64,000 nt of DNA from Phymatolithon calcareum (lineage: Eukaryota; Rhodophyta; Florideophyceae; Hapalidiales), in the NCBI GenBank assembly GCA_977006965.1, contig OZ345384.1, positions 1,054,001 through 1,118,000 of the forward strand, read 5' to 3'. The translations under genes were made by a program, and so were the position numbers. Numbering within the stretch: the stretch's first letter is position 1; each line of letters begins with the position of its first letter. Shown here piece by piece: positions 21,536 through 32,907 of this stretch. The notes beneath the pieces were generated by a model that saw nothing but the letters and a program-made list of their open reading frames with translations, did no database searches and was not told the origin of the DNA.

Positions 21536-22395
21536 TCTAAGGCACTCTCGAATTAATTGTCAAGCAGTCTGTGATTTATCGACAATGGAAACATTTTGCC
21601 AATTTTAAGTCAATTATTGGACGCAGGACGTCACAAATGCCGTCCCCATTGGATCATGGTTTATTAGGGTTTCCATCAGGTGATAAAGGAGACCCGGCAA
21701 GCCGGGCACAGTGTCTACAATAAAGAATCATACAACCATAGCTATATAGCTTTTGTGAGAGGAAGAATGAAGAATTGTAGATTTTTTGTTTAAAGTTACC
21801 AATGCATCTGCAGACGCTTGGGTCATCTTTGCGAGTGTCATTACAGCTTTAGTAAGCAACGAACGAAGCTGGAACATTAGTACACTGCAGTCCGCATACT
21901 AGTGTCACAAATCAGACTCCGATCGAACTTCGTGGCCTCTTCCAGAGCTCAGACCGGCGCTTACAACGCCGCGTTATCTATGCGCATTTGAGGAAATACT
22001 CCCAGATATCATTTGCACTAGACTATGAACTCATGCTCTATCGCTACTATAGCAAAAGAACAAGGTGCAGGTGTAGACGGCGATTCAGCCCATAATACGA
22101 ATATTTGTACGAGAGATAGAGGACTTGGCATATATCTTCCCTCTACTGTAGCAGCACGAACACCAACTATATCACTGTTTGTGACAATTCTTCCGATAGC
22201 CAACGCAGCATCTCACCTTTGGATGGAGTGGACTTTTTAGAAGATTTCCCTGAACTCTCAGCGGTATATATAAGTGAGCTAGAAGAATAACAAGACCTCC
22301 CCGAGGGAATGAATTAACTCTCGTTGGAGCACTGAGCAATTGTTCTTCACCAGTGTAACTCCCGACAGGCAAATTGGCGTCCAAGCACAAGTGAG
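21536..22395. other. no gene; contains one copy of a short dispersed repeat
   Basis: The region 21790-21835 holds AAAGTTACCAATGCATCTGC followed by AGACGCTTGGG, also present at 27368-27425 and 52138-52190. No gene seen. Confidence 0.5.
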
Positions 22396-22626
22396 ATGAA
22401 TGCACTCGTAAAATTGGTAAGAGAATTCGCATGGGGCGAATTTAAGACACGCATCGACAAGAACACTGACTTCGCTGCACCGCTTACGGACAATAAGGTA
22501 AGCGAAAAAGTCGAAAAGGAGAACGTACCGAGGAACATGGAAGAAACGGAGAGAATAGTGGAGGAGAAAGCTGACGAGGAAAGGGAGAAAGGTTATGACG
22601 ATGCCATTGCTTTGAGTTACTTCTAA
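22396..22626 (+). CDS. short acidic/coiled-coil frame, uncertain
   Basis: A 76-codon frame (MNALVKLVREFAWGEFKTRI...) rich in Glu/Lys (EKVEKENVPRNMEETERIVE) would form a charged helix. There is no family match and no context. It may be an exon or a relic of a larger gene. Confidence 0.15.
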   Translation: MNALVKLVREFAWGEFKTRIDKNTDFAAPLTDNKVSEKVEKENVPRNMEETERIVEEKADEEREKGYDDAIALSYF

Positions 22627-23640
22627 GCGGAAGTACATACTAACGATAATAGGTATACATTCCGTGCATAATTAAAATTATACACTATCACCAAGCGTTA
22701 TTCTACAATTCTCCCTCCTGAGCAAGCATGGTCGATTAGTTCCCGACACAGAAATATTTTAGCGAAAGTTGAATTCTAATGCTCTATGAGCTCTGCCGGA
22801 GAAATCCTGAGTGTATAATGCCACAGCGGTTACGGTCAGGGCTTCCACCAATATAATTGCGAACTATTGGAAGAGAAGGAGCAATTCGCAATTCGTACTC
22901 TTGTCGAACACTCGATGTAATGCGGACTTCAATACGATATCACCTAGAAATATGGATTGAAATACACGTTCTGTCTCCTGAAGCAACTATCGAGTCGTCT
23001 GACAGCCTTCCCGAGCCAGTATGGCTCCTTAAATCCTCGACCAACCAGTGACTGTGTGATTTATTTATATCAGCCGGTCCTGGAGCGAACAGATTTGCGA
23101 CACGTTCATCAGGCGGAATGCGAGCCCTCACCGCATCGCTTGCGGTACCAGTCGTAATAAGTATTGAAATATCTGTTCGAGCAGCAGTACGTACTGCAAT
23201 ACGAGACCGATCTTGAATACAGTGTTGGTATTGCATATTGCAATATATTCCGGGGTACCCTCCTTACGGTGCGCTTCATTGGACACTTGTGAACACCAGA
23301 AAAATTTATTGGAGACGAATTTCTCTACTGCATTCACACAAGCCCCAAATATTCGAAACGGTAAGATAGAGTAGGAAAATATGGGCCCTCCAATCGTTGT
23401 TATCCCCATTAGAGGAAAGCACAACTATGCGGCAATAGCAATTTTCCAGCTCTGACGTGCCTAAGCATAAAGCTATCCCTCACGAGCGCGCTCTGGGGCT
23501 CTCATGTCGAGGATTCTAGCAACTACTTCCCACTGCATCGCTGAGGAGTTCCCCTTATTTTTTGCTTGCCTTCCGACGCCAGCTGTTTCTCGCCTTGCAA
23601 ACACGCACTTCTCTAAAGTGAATATGGAGCTCGCAACGAG
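22627..23640. other. no gene; TATTGCAATA-rich repeat patch
   Basis: The region 23160-23255 carries several TATTGCAATA/GTATTGC words on both strands, like those at 27690-27800, 32930-33000, 54440-54520 and 54900-54970. Nothing else recognised. Confidence 0.45.
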
Positions 23641-23865
23641 ATGAGGAAGGAAACATTGCGATCATGCTATAGAGGTTCATGTAGTGAAGCAAAGCGCCAG
23701 AAAATTTGTCGTACTTTCGTGAATGACACTCACAACTTGAGAGAGTTAATCAAGTCCATAAACCTAGCAGCCGTGACAAGCAGAGCATACAAGATTGATG
23801 TGTTGACTGCAGTTCTCGATGAAAATGTTTTCGTTCGAGCTCAAAACAAGCGCGATTCTATATAA
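23641..23865 (+). pseudogene. possible N-terminal piece of the Fanzor-like pseudogene
   Basis: A 74-codon frame includes NDTHNLRELIKSINLAAVTS, a helix pattern similar to the N-terminal segment of some Fanzor proteins. It lies 580 bp upstream of the clear RuvC part, on the same strand. The intervening sequence has no long open frame, so the link is inference. Confidence 0.25.
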
Positions 23866-24448
23866 GTAGTCTCCAACTCTGGCTGCGGCACGTTTCATTC
23901 TTGGGAACGGGTGTGGTGAACCAAGGGGAAGACTATGATTTACCAAATTTTGGTAAATCCTTTTCCCTGTCAAGTGGCACTGTATCCGACAAGTGGAAAC
24001 GGGAGCGACGCGTTTCGATGAGACTAAAACACTTGGTAACGACCTGAAAGGATTTGACGAAGATCGGGAGGGCAGCTCGATGGATGCGAGGAAATGAAAG
24101 GATATCAACTCGCTCTCTTGGAGGTTCGGTGGTCTCGAAACGAGATGCGACGAAAAAAGTGCGTGTTAGCTGAGCCAGGTATCGTGGGCATACCTGGAAG
24201 GGTTATGTTGGGAGTGCGGGATTGGAAGGAGCAAATTTTGCCTTCGTCTTACTTTCCGCTGGTAAAACATTAGTATCGTCAAGTCATATCATAACTTGTT
24301 CCCCAAGGCGAAGAATCAACTGCCGATCGCACTTCTTCACCTCCATAAGGGGATTAACGACGCGTTTTCATACACGGCTTCGTCTCTCTCGCGCATTGAG
24401 AATCGCTCTTCAATCAGTCTGATTTACTCACTTTGAGCGCCTTCTACC

Positions 24449-25371
24449 ATGACTCAAGCACTCACTTACATCCTCTCCCCATATCCCGTTGCGTCTGCCT
24501 TCTGTACAGCTTTTATCGCAGGTCTCTTTTCACATCTCGAGACTTGCGCTGTGTCGCTCTATGCCAATCCATTGATGGCGCCCAATGTCATCGAGCATTC
24601 AAATACATATGTTTCCCACAAGACCTACAGGTTCGAGTCGCTGGCGCAGGTTGCGGAGAAGAATGAGGCTGCACATCGGAACGAAAATGCGCCCTACCGG
24701 GCAGCGCTCAACGACTTTCTCAAGTGTCGCTAAGGCGTGCCTGTGCAAGTCTTGCGTACGCCAACGTTGTCTATAGTGCATTGACAGCTATGTGCCGCGA
24801 AATGCTTCCGACAACAGGCGTCGCCAATGTTTCGCCCGATTCCGCGCCAAATCGCGAAACATCCAAGAAATGGTCAGGACTCTTGCATTTGGAGCTGAAA
24901 ATCAAGAATTGCAAACTTCGACGAGCCGCGGTGCTGCAAAGCGGAAACTCAAACAAGATTTGTACCTGAGGAAGCGACTGTTTTTTTTTGGAAATGCGGA
25001 GTTTGGTCAAGGGTCGTGCGGTCCCTGCCGTCGCAAAAGGCTCCTAAGTGCGCTCTCCCTTCTCTGCCCAGTTGTCCTGGTCGACGAATATCGAACCTTC
25101 ATACGCTGCAAAGAGTATGGAAACCCTCTGCAAGGCAACTACCGCTCAAGTGTGTTTCGTTGTACGAACAACCCGACAGGCGAGAGCAAATGCTGTTCTA
25201 TCTATTGACCGAGACACGAATGGAGCGACCAATATTGCCACCGTGGGTCTCCATCAGCTTCTGGGATTTCCCAGACCGCCCCATCCGAGCAGACTGTCAC
25301 GCAGACCTCACGCACAGGCTGCTTGTCTCTTTACTTTTAGTTTCATTGAACTTACATACATTTCTCTTTAA
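24449..25371 (+). pseudogene. Fanzor/TnpB-like RNA-guided nuclease, decayed C-terminal half
   Basis: Three plus-strand frames form one protein. Frame 1 (24449 to about 24715) has VSHKTYRFESLAQVAEKN and NENAPYRAALNDF, similar to the block after RuvC-I. Where the RuvC-I DPG is expected I see IAG (FIAGLFSHLETCA). After a frameshift the second frame (about 24715-25205, one TAG at 24774-24776) has NRRRQCFARFRAKSRNIQEM, FFGNAEFGQGSCGP and, at 25080-25097, VDEYRT, followed by a degenerate zinc ribbon (RCKEYG...FRCTNN). A second shift gives DRDTNGATNI at 25207-25236, the RuvC-III signature (RDxNxAxNI) of TnpB and Fanzor, then a Pro/Arg-rich end (FPRPPHPSRL). Such proteins are eukaryotic relatives of IS605 TnpB and cut DNA guided by a small RNA encoded at the element end. 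This copy cannot be active. Element ends and guide RNA were not identified; AATAAA occurs at about 25402. Confidence 0.65.
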
Positions 25372-25653
25372 ACTCCCATCGAGGGCCGCACACGCGCGGA
25401 AATAAAGAGGAATCCAGTTCACAAGCCGGATTCACGGCCATCTCTACATTCCATTGGCGTTGTGAAGCTTCACTCAAGTTATTTTATCGTGCATGTGAGG
25501 CAACGAAAACTACAGGGCGCTGGTGTGGATCTCTTTACACGATATTGTGCGAAGAAGTTTTGTGGCGCCGACGACATGCGCCATAAGACGGGATTGCAAA
25601 AGTCACTTGCGCGCCAAGCAGGCTAAGCACTATTCTATCGCAAACTTTGCTCT
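25372..25653. other. spacer between two pseudogenes
   Basis: Includes GGAAATAAAGAGG at about 25400, a plausible polyadenylation signal of the Fanzor-like gene. If a guide-RNA end of that element survives, it should lie here. I cannot identify it by eye. Confidence 0.4.
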
Positions 25654-27279
25654 TTAGCAACGCCTCTCCATCGCCTGAACAACTAACTTCGACTTTGGCG
25701 TATCATCCGGAGCAATGGCATATTTCCTGGACTGGTTCCGGTCCAACTCCAGTCTGTATTACCGAAGCAGTACAGCAAATGTCGTTTTCATGAGCACCAT
25801 AGCAAGTGCTGCACCAAGACAGTAATGAGGAGATCCAGGTCCTCCAATGCAAGGACTCTTGGTGGCGGTGCTTCTCCCGGCTTTTTGATGAAGCGGTCGA
25901 TCTTGATCAAGTCAGGATCAGAGTACATGCGAGGATCACGCATAGCCCCTGCGAAATCGCAAAGCATTTTCTCTCCGGCCTTCACACGCTTGCCGAGTAT
26001 CTCCATATCCTTTTTCGCCAGTCGTAAGACGCCTCCTGCAGCCGGTTGCAGTCGAAGCATCTCGGTGATGAATGAATTGAGTAGCGGCAGCTGTGCTTTC
26101 ACCTGTTCGTATGTAACCTAATTTGTACCTGCTTTGCGAACAAGTTTATCCCGTTCTTCCGCAAGTTGGTCCCAAATGTTTGAGTCCATGCCCATTTCCA
26201 TGGCCGCACAAGAAGATGGGACAGCAGATTTAGCATATCCCGCAAACCAGAGGAGCAACATCAGACCCGTAAGGCTTTCGATGACGGCTGGATCGTTCTC
26301 TTGGTTATATCCAGTCTTCAAGGTTGATCGAGCGATAGCAATGAGAAGTACATTCACATCCGCTTTAGCGATATCCTTACTGCCCATGTAGCTCAGATTA
26401 TCACCGTACTCGATGGTTTCTTTCTTCTCGACGAGATTATGCCTCACCAAATCACCCAAAATCTTCCTAACGTCGTTCTATGCTTGCATGCTTGTGTTCC
26501 AAATCGGCCCCACCGGTGGACTGAAGAAGGCCCTAGTCAACATAATAAATTGTTCACGGATATAAGACGCTTGGTGCGAGTCCGTATCAATGCCTGTTGT
26601 AATCTCAATCGCAATGGAGAGATAGTGCTCGCGTAGTGGGGGGTCCAACTTTGTCTTTCCAGCGATCTTGACCTCGCTTTCTACCTTTTTCCACGTTTTC
26701 TTCACTCGTTCACGAATACTGTCAAAGTAGAAAGGATAGAGTGCCGGTGCGAATGCTGGGACAACCATATTGCGGACTGACAAGTGGTCTTGTCCATCAA
26801 GGACGACGATCGAATCTGACCCGAAGCTGGCATTCACGACGTCTAATGATCCCGTACTGCTGAACGTGTTTGGATCTTTCTGAATATTCACCGAGGCTTC
26901 CATGTCCGTGACGTAGTGCAACGGTTCTCGTGTGAACGAAGAAGAGTAAATGCCTGCCTCCATACTTGTGAGCATGCTGGCCTGGACTGCCCAGGTTAAG
27001 CCAGTGTTCAACGAGAAATCCAATCTCTGGAATACTTTGGTGGACTGGGAACGGGCTTGGGAGCATCGCGTTCGGCAGGTCAGGCGGTAGAATTCTGTAG
27101 AACGGAGACGAGAAACCTTTTTCAGCTACTGAATGTGCTTCGGGGCTACGGCCAGGCTGTGTCTTGATGGTGCGTTTGTCGCCGAGTACACAAACGGGAG
27201 CGTTTTTGGTGAAAGGATGATGCGGATGCTTGGACCGTAATGGTAGCAAAGAAGCGAAGAGAATAGAGTCAGGTATCAT
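25654..27279 (-). pseudogene. cytochrome P450 pseudogene
   Basis: Minus strand. Landmarks in order: a short N-terminal lead with LPPDLPNAMLPSPFPVHQ; a frameshift near 27020; DFSLNTGLTWAVQASMLTS; the C-helix region DGQDHLSVRNMVVPAFAP; TAG at 26478-26480; the I-helix region LLLWFAGYAKSAVP, where the usual acid-Thr pair is absent; TAG at 26118-26120; the K-helix ExxR as EMLRLQP (26052-26063); the DPDLIKIDRF region; and the haem loop GGPGSPHYCLGAALAMV with its Cys codon at 25819-25821. That loop is in a different frame because a base is lost near 25848, just at the conserved Phe. A TAA (25759-25761) precedes the tail APDDTPKSKLVVQAMERR. The gene once encoded a haem monooxygenase of ordinary length (about 500 aa). 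The subfamily is unclear. Confidence 0.85.
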
Positions 27280-28147
27280 GGCTGATTCAAGATGCGACTT
27301 GGAATGTTTTCTGCTCAGGACACACTTTTAGCTTGTCGACAGCGCAGAAGATGAATGGTAGATTTTTATTCAAAAACTACCAACGCATCTGTTGACACTT
27401 GGGGCAATATTTCTAGTGCCAAGAGGTTTTAGCTGGATTCTATGAGAAGAAAATTTTCTCTTTTTACACTGCGCAGCAAAGGCCGCGAGATTATTTCCAT
27501 TACTGTGGACCTGAATGGTAGTTACTGGGGAATTCTTTGCGTGGTTCTTCCGAAAAAACCATCCCACGGCATTCGGGTGTCATTCTGAGCTACGTGATTG
27601 CATGTTGTTACATGAAGGGCGAGACATTATGCCCTTCAAACTGCTTTGACTGGTTGATTGGTATCGGGTTGTCGACAGGGGTTGATTACAATATACGGCA
27701 GTAAAAATAAATGGCAATATATTGCTATTGGAGCTCTATTGAGGGGAAACAATCGTATTGCAATACGTATTGCGAACGAATGCCAATAAACTGTTGTATT
27801 GGGCCTAACACCGGGAGAGCACAATAGAATTTGTTCCCAAATAAACCAAAAAATATTTGGGCCATAATGCTGCTGTGCTCCCCCTGTGAACTCCGGCTCC
27901 CGAAAGAGCGCAGCCACGATTGCATTGTGCTTCATCTATTGCTGCAACTCCAAAGGAGAAGGCTATTTATGATTATATTCTACTCATTAATGCCTTATCT
28001 TTGCCGGTGGTACATGTCACGAACCCAAAACTGCGGAAATATTCGAAGCGTGAGGGCGACTTTTCGATAGAAACATTCAAGGGTGGAGCTGGTCTAGTCA
28101 GAATCAGGGAGGACATTGTGTGTACGAAGGGCGTCAAGTGCTAAGTA
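27280..28147. other. no gene; two dispersed repeats
   Basis: 27368-27425 carries the AACTACCAACGCATCTG...GACACTTGGGGCAA repeat (family also at 21790 and 52138), preceded by an A/T-rich ATTTTTATTC like a LINE 3' end read from the minus strand. 27690-27800 is rich in TATTGCAATAC words. Confidence 0.5.
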
Positions 28148-28444
28148 AATTTGGTTTCTTTCTTTCTTTCTTTACTGAAGAAGACGTTAACTAAAGTTAA
28201 CATCTGGGGTTGTCAAGGAACCCCTCATTGTTCACGAATTTGAGTACTTCAAGCGGTTTCTCCCTACATAATTCCTCTACCGTTTAGGACCTACTCTACC
28301 AATAGTCTGCCGTCTTGATAAAGCACACCCACTGCAGCGAAGAATTAAGTGATCAACAGTTTCTTTGGTTCCACCTGGACAGGACTTGCATATAGGGTCC
28401 TAGTCCACCCAGCCATCGTCCTTCCGGTGAAAAGCTGCTACCAG

Positions 28445-29426
28445 CTAGCAGCATTTTGCGGAAAGTTGATTTAGGATGACTTCAGCACGTCTGTGACTAA
28501 TCCGGAGTTCTGGGGGTAGAAACTGTACACTCCTGGGTTTCATTGAATTGCGCAGTTTAATTATGAACCGCGCGGCTTCCGCGGTCAAGGGTACGCCTTG
28601 ACGAGTCACGAGATCTGATTCCGTAATGCCTCCGGCTTTCTCATTCCCAGGTATCCCACAGTGGCTTGGAACCAAAATCGCCTCGATGGTGACGTTGTCT
28701 TCCATCAATGACTACATTGCTTCCCACAGGTTCCTTGTCATTTCCCCATACATCCAAGGTTGTCGGGACAATGCATCCAGACAGCTCCTACTATCGGTGA
28801 ACCACCGAATGTGTTGTCCGCCATCGAATTGCAGTTATTGTACGTTTTCCAAAGCTCGGACCGCCGCGAATATCTCGGCGTCGAAGGATGAGCCGATCGC
28901 TCCAGTGCTCATGCCAGCTTCCTTCAGTTCATTGTCTCCGAGCAAGATCAAGATACCTGCGCCATCGACCTGACTGCGGATGCTTCGCTACATTTCGAGA
29001 GTGTCGCCGTACTTGTCGCAGATGTTTACTCGCATCTGGGAGTCAGTGGGGGACGTCTGATACGCGTTTTCGTCCCCATCGTCGTGTATCAGCAGAATGT
29101 CCGGTTTTTTCCGATGTCGAGATTCAAACTTTCGGACGACTGGGTGACCACTGTGTTGAGCGGCGTCAAACGTCCTGATATTGGCAGTGTACCATTTTTC
29201 GTCTCATCGGACAGAAACTCTTTCGTTTTCGGCTAGACTCTGCAAAGCTGTTTCCGGTATTGCACCAACGCTGCCATCCGTCCATATTTCCATTTTTTCC
29301 GGGTGCTCCGTATTCCTTTTCCCAATGAACTTTCCCGCTGTCGCCAGTTTTTCCGCCTCGACTTCCTGTGCGGAGATTGGCGCGTGGAGAATTGACAGTC
29401 GGCCCGCCGAGTGGTCTTTCGGTACG
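28445..29426 (-). pseudogene. RNase H domain of the 28158-32897 LINE
   Basis: Read on the minus strand: EIWTDGSVGA with the first Asp (TDGS, 29270-29281), SSFDAEIFAAVRALE with the Glu (DAE, 28874-28882), WFTDSRSCLDAL, and VPSHCGIPGNEKAG (about 28632-28668), where the last Asp of the active site has become Gly. At least four in-frame stops lie between. In living elements RNase H removes the RNA template during target-primed reverse transcription. Confidence 0.8.
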
Positions 29427-29440
29427 GGACTGTAAATACT

Positions 29441-30016
29441 TTTTTTTCAATTGAAATTTATTTAAAAGCCTTACAATTTACGAATATACGGGCAAGGCTT
29501 CCTCAGTTGCTACCTTCCAATGTGTAGACCGTTGAAACCTACCGTCTGCCATAAGCGGTGGGGAAAGTTTGGAACCTAGATCGTCCTACCTACTATGTGG
29601 TATTCTTTTGGGTTCGCTGCTGGTGCTCCCGCTAATAGGCTCCGTGTCCTAAGGGACATCTACGTCGCTTCTCGAATCTTGATTTCAGAGCAGTCCTTCT
29701 TCGTTTTCCATACACGCTGTGATCGTCTTGCTGAATGGCAAGAGCTAGTTAAGTGCTTTCTCGGTGTCCAGTCTTTTTTCTCCTTTCAGGTCATATCCTG
29801 ACTGATTGTTTTCCAGCGATTCCATATGCTGTCGAGCTCGGTTTCCAAATTTTTCCACCATACTTGTTGTCGACATCTGCGGAAATCATCCGCAGATCTA
29901 CTGAAGCGCTATAATCCTGAGCTTCACCTTCGGGATTTTGAGGATTGCTGGTAGCTCTCTCGTCTTGTCATTCGGGATTCTCCTCTTGCTCTTCAATTCG
30001 AGAGGATCTCCTTCCA
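29441..30016 (-). mobile_element. 5'-truncated poly(A) LINE insertion with 14-bp TSD
   Basis: GGACTGTAAATACT occurs at 29427-29440 and 30017-30030. On the minus strand the insert holds the C-terminal coding end of the ORF1-EN-RT LINE lineage (KSKRRIPNDKTRELPAILKI, MSTTSMVEKFGNRARQHMES), then a 3' UTR with GCTTTTAAATAAA and a short A run. It interrupts the RNase H region of the older LINE. Confidence 0.85.
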
Positions 30017-30264
30017 GGACTGTAAATACTGCTCCGCGGACATACCAGAATTCCTTTAGATGCCAGAAGTTCGGCGCTGGCGTTGCGCCAAGACCCTTTT
30101 TGCCGCTTTGATGGTTTGGTGCGCTCGTTCGTTGATTGTACCTCCGGTGTCCTCCGGTCTATACGAAGAGACTTTTCCATTACCAGAGCCCCATCCTGTT
30201 CGCCAATTTCTCTCAGGTTTCGAATATTGGTCAATTTACGTAAGTTAGCAGTTGTGTTGACTTC

Positions 30265-30345
30265 AGAAAACCACGGGAAAAACGAGCTGCCTCCTTTCGA
30301 TCAAATTGAGGTTTTGGGAGCTTTTAAAATAAACCAATATATAAC
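30265..30345 (+). mobile_element. short 3' scrap of the C-tailed LINE family
   Basis: GAGGTTTTGGGAGCTTTTAAAATAAACCAATATATAACCCCC at about 30308-30345 matches the 3' end of the copy at 47429-48982. It sits in the opposite orientation to the LINE that surrounds it. No TSD was recognised. Confidence 0.7.
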
Positions 30346-30383
30346 CCCCGTTTCGAAAGACTTCCACTTGCCGAGTGTGGGTC

Positions 30384-31312
30384 TCAACCATGCACTGCGT
30401 ATGCATGTGCACCTTGAAGTGCGACCAGTTCGCAGTAGCTCTTCTGGAATGCCTCCATTGCGGCCTCTTCCGCTCCCCAACCCGTTCCGCTCAGCGCACG
30501 CATGAATCTTGTCTTAGCTTTCAGTTTCCGGGAGATTTCTGCGCAGTGCTTCTTGAAGCTTAGCCGTTCATTGAAATGCTCTCCTAGAAATCTATAGTCG
30601 ATCGATGCTTCGATTGGTTCACTATCGATAGTGACTGCCTGGTTCAGTATGTCCTTTGGACGTCTTCCGACAGCCGCAAAACCTAATACTTTGCATTTCG
30701 TTGCGTTGATGTTGGTTCGAAGTTTCTTGCAAAATCTGCCTAGGGCTCGTGCCGCTTGGTTTAGTTTCTCCGTGACTTCATTCCAGTTGTTACCTCTCGC
30801 ATGGAAGCTTGTGTCATCGTCAAAGCTTAACTGTTCCATATCCTCGACTTTGACATGCATATCCAAAATGTACAGGTTCCAGAGGCTTGGCGAGAGCTTC
30901 CTTGTGGCAAGCCGCATCCAAGTACCCATGATCTACCGACCGTCGCGCTGAAGAGCCTCTAGCTTGGCGGTCCGTCGGCGCGAATCCAATATAGCATATT
31001 GGAGGGACAGCCGAGGATGCCCATTTTCGCCAGGAGTGCGGGAATAACTACAGAGTCGTTCGCCGCGCTGAAGCCGGCGAAAAAGTCAGCACTTCTGCTG
31101 GCGGGAGAGAGAATCTGCAGTGCGTTGAGCCATGGCCGCGATGTGTTCTTGAGTGCCTCGAAACCTCCGAAATCCTGCTTGAATCGCAGGTAGCTGCGAC
31201 TCGAGCCACGCTGTGAGGCGTAGTTCAGCGAGCCGTTCGGCAACTCTATTGACCAGGTGGGACAAAAGTATGGGCCGAAATCTCGTAGAGTCGTTGGGTT
31301 TGGGTATTCCAA
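30384..31312 (-). pseudogene. RT domain of the 28158-32897 LINE
   Basis: Minus-strand pieces: TTLRDFGPYFCPTW (the RPI-type start of RT), SAANDSVVIPALLAKMGILG (palm A), SLWNLYILDM, FDDDTSFHAR (the DD motif), then YRFLGEHFNERLSFKKHC and RALSGTGWGAEEAAMEAFQK. Frameshift near 30945. The palm A acidic residue is Asn in this copy (SAAND). The enzyme is dead. Confidence 0.75.
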
Positions 31313-31609
31313 GAAGAAGAACCTATCTATATCACCTTCTCGTTAGCTTCGATTCGCAAGGTCAAGAATACGGCTAGCTGCGAATGCAGAGATTCTGCGA
31401 AGAAATTCGCCTTCATTCTTATCATGTCCGGTTGCGATACGACTCGGCGTAGCTCCTATGACAGCAGATAATACTCGCATTGAAAATTCAGGTTCTTTGT
31501 CAAGTGAGCCGCAGACCTCTGACAGCAGCCAGGTACTGAAACTTCCCCCTGAGGCCTTGCTGTTCCGGCTCTTTGAAACGTAGCCCCTGATGATTTCGTC
31601 AGCCAGTGC

Positions 31610-32392
31610 TTAATCAGACTTGCGGCAGTCCCGTACAATCATTGCTTTAGGAAGTCGTTTTCCTTCGAACGCAGCCATGAGTCGCCAGTCTTCTCGGTCG
31701 GCTTCGGCCTCGGAGGTGTGGTCGCGCCAGCAATCGAGTTTGAAAGCCGCAGTAACGCCGTCCGTGTTCGCTCTAACCTGGACTAATATGTCAAAATTCT
31801 CCGGAGAGTGATTTTGCCCATATGAGATAGACGCGTGCTTACGCTTCTCCACGGCGTTCGCGGCCGCGTCCGTCCACCACAATTTTCTCTGAAGGTTTCT
31901 ACGTTGTATCGCATGTTTAAAGCCTGAAATGATGGCTTTTAAAAAGCGTCTGTTGTTTTCGTCGATAGTGTCCTGGTTTCCGGGAAGCTCTAGGAGCATT
32001 TCGTCAACATTTTTGGAGACCGCCTTCTAGCCGGCTTTCTAATCGTTTCCGTCGTTGAATGAGTGTGTTGACAGTCGTTAAGACCGGTCGATGGTTGCTG
32101 AATGTCGCTGGAAGAACTTCCGCTGGCACTCCGCTACTGACTGCGCAGGGATTGCAGCAATATCGACTGCTGATGTTCCATTTATGGTGTCCAGAGTCGG
32201 GGTGCCGTCGTTAAGGACGATGCTGCCCGTACGTTTCAGATAATATTCAAAAGCTTGGGATGAATTTGGGTCGAAGTTGTATGGGTCCCAGGACACGACG
32301 AGTTTGCAATCTTCAATGAGTAAGGAGTCTTTTCGTACCAGCATAAAAGTGCGAAATTGGGATTGAGCGGCGTGCGTGGTCGATTCGAACAT
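31610..32392 (-). pseudogene. endonuclease C terminus and EN-RT linker of the 28158-32897 LINE
   Basis: IVLNDGTPTLDTINGTSAVD (about 32150-32220) is the C-terminal signature of AP-type LINE endonucleases and is nearly repeated at about 33778-33835 in the neighbouring element. The frame at 31610-31999 (FLKAIISGFKHAIQRRNLQR, VRANTDGVTAAFKLDCW) is the usual charged linker before RT. Confidence 0.65.
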
Positions 32393-32554
32393 CCAGCTCG
32401 GCGGCTTCGAAGTCTTCGCCAGTCACAATCCCACTACATGTTACCTACAGACCGATGCGTGCGTATGTCATTACCCCGCCTCCGAGTGATGTACCATTAT
32501 CCCTGTCTGTCTGGTTTACAAGTCCAACGCCGGAGATTCGTGGAGTCAGGTCAC

Positions 32555-32761
32555 CTACAGCAGCAAAAGGTCTGCTTTCGTCGTGTCAGCTAGCTCCGCA
32601 ATTTGACCAGTTCGCCCGTATTTCCGCACTGATCGGCATTTGAGTTGGAGGATATGTAGAGGCCACGGGTTACTTTCTACGTTTCCAGAGAGAAGCAGAA
32701 GGAGAAAGAGAAAGAACCCCTTCGACCGTCCGGGAAGGAGGAGAGAGCCATTATGCGCCAA
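32555..32761 (-). pseudogene. LINE N terminus: hydrophobic leader, degenerate 2A-like motif, endonuclease start
   Basis: The frame starts MAHNGSLLLPGRSKG, continues with a leucine-rich hydrophobic run (FFLFLLLLLS) and then GNVESNPWP at 32660-32686, immediately followed by LHILQLKCRSVRKYG, the first strand of the endonuclease, and AELADTTKADLLLL. 2A peptides end D(V/I)ExNPGP and cause ribosome skipping. Here the Asp is Asn and the Gly is Trp, so this copy would not be expected to skip. A similar motif stands at the same place in the element at 33058. Confidence 0.65.
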
Positions 32762-32907
32762 AATCGTCGATTATTACAAATCGCTTTCGTAATCAAATTC
32801 GAACAATGTTCTCATTTGGATTCCATTTTGTCTACGAACGTTCGTTAACGCTTCGTGGTCCAGTCGCACTGCGTGGAAGCGGAACCTGTGAGACCTGAAT
32901 TTGGTTT

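Larger units (their letters stand above)
28158..32897 (-). mobile_element. complete EN-RT-RNase H LINE with (AAAG)n tail and 2A-like N terminus
   Basis: The direct repeat AATTTGGTTT occurs at 28148-28157 and 32898-32907. On the minus strand the order is: 5' leader, hydrophobic N terminus with degenerate 2A-like motif, AP-type endonuclease, linker, RT, RNase H, cysteine/histidine C-terminal block, then a tail of AAAG repeats (28158-28175). All domains are broken by stops and frameshifts. Two other LINE pieces lie within it (29441-30016 and about 30265-30345). Without them it is about 4.1 kb. The architecture (RNase H, 2A-like leader, microsatellite tail) is closest to I/Ingi-type elements; the clade assignment is inference. 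Confidence 0.8.

Noticed and set aside
24774-26480. Reassigned TAG codon, because the Fanzor-like, P450 and DUF7869-type genes all carry in-frame TAG
   Set aside because: The same genes and the LINEs also have TAA, TGA and frameshifts, and the intact genes end in TGA. Ordinary pseudogene decay explains it.
28158-28175. TTTC microsatellite as an independent simple repeat
   Set aside because: It is the (AAAG)n tail of the minus-strand LINE and abuts its TSD.
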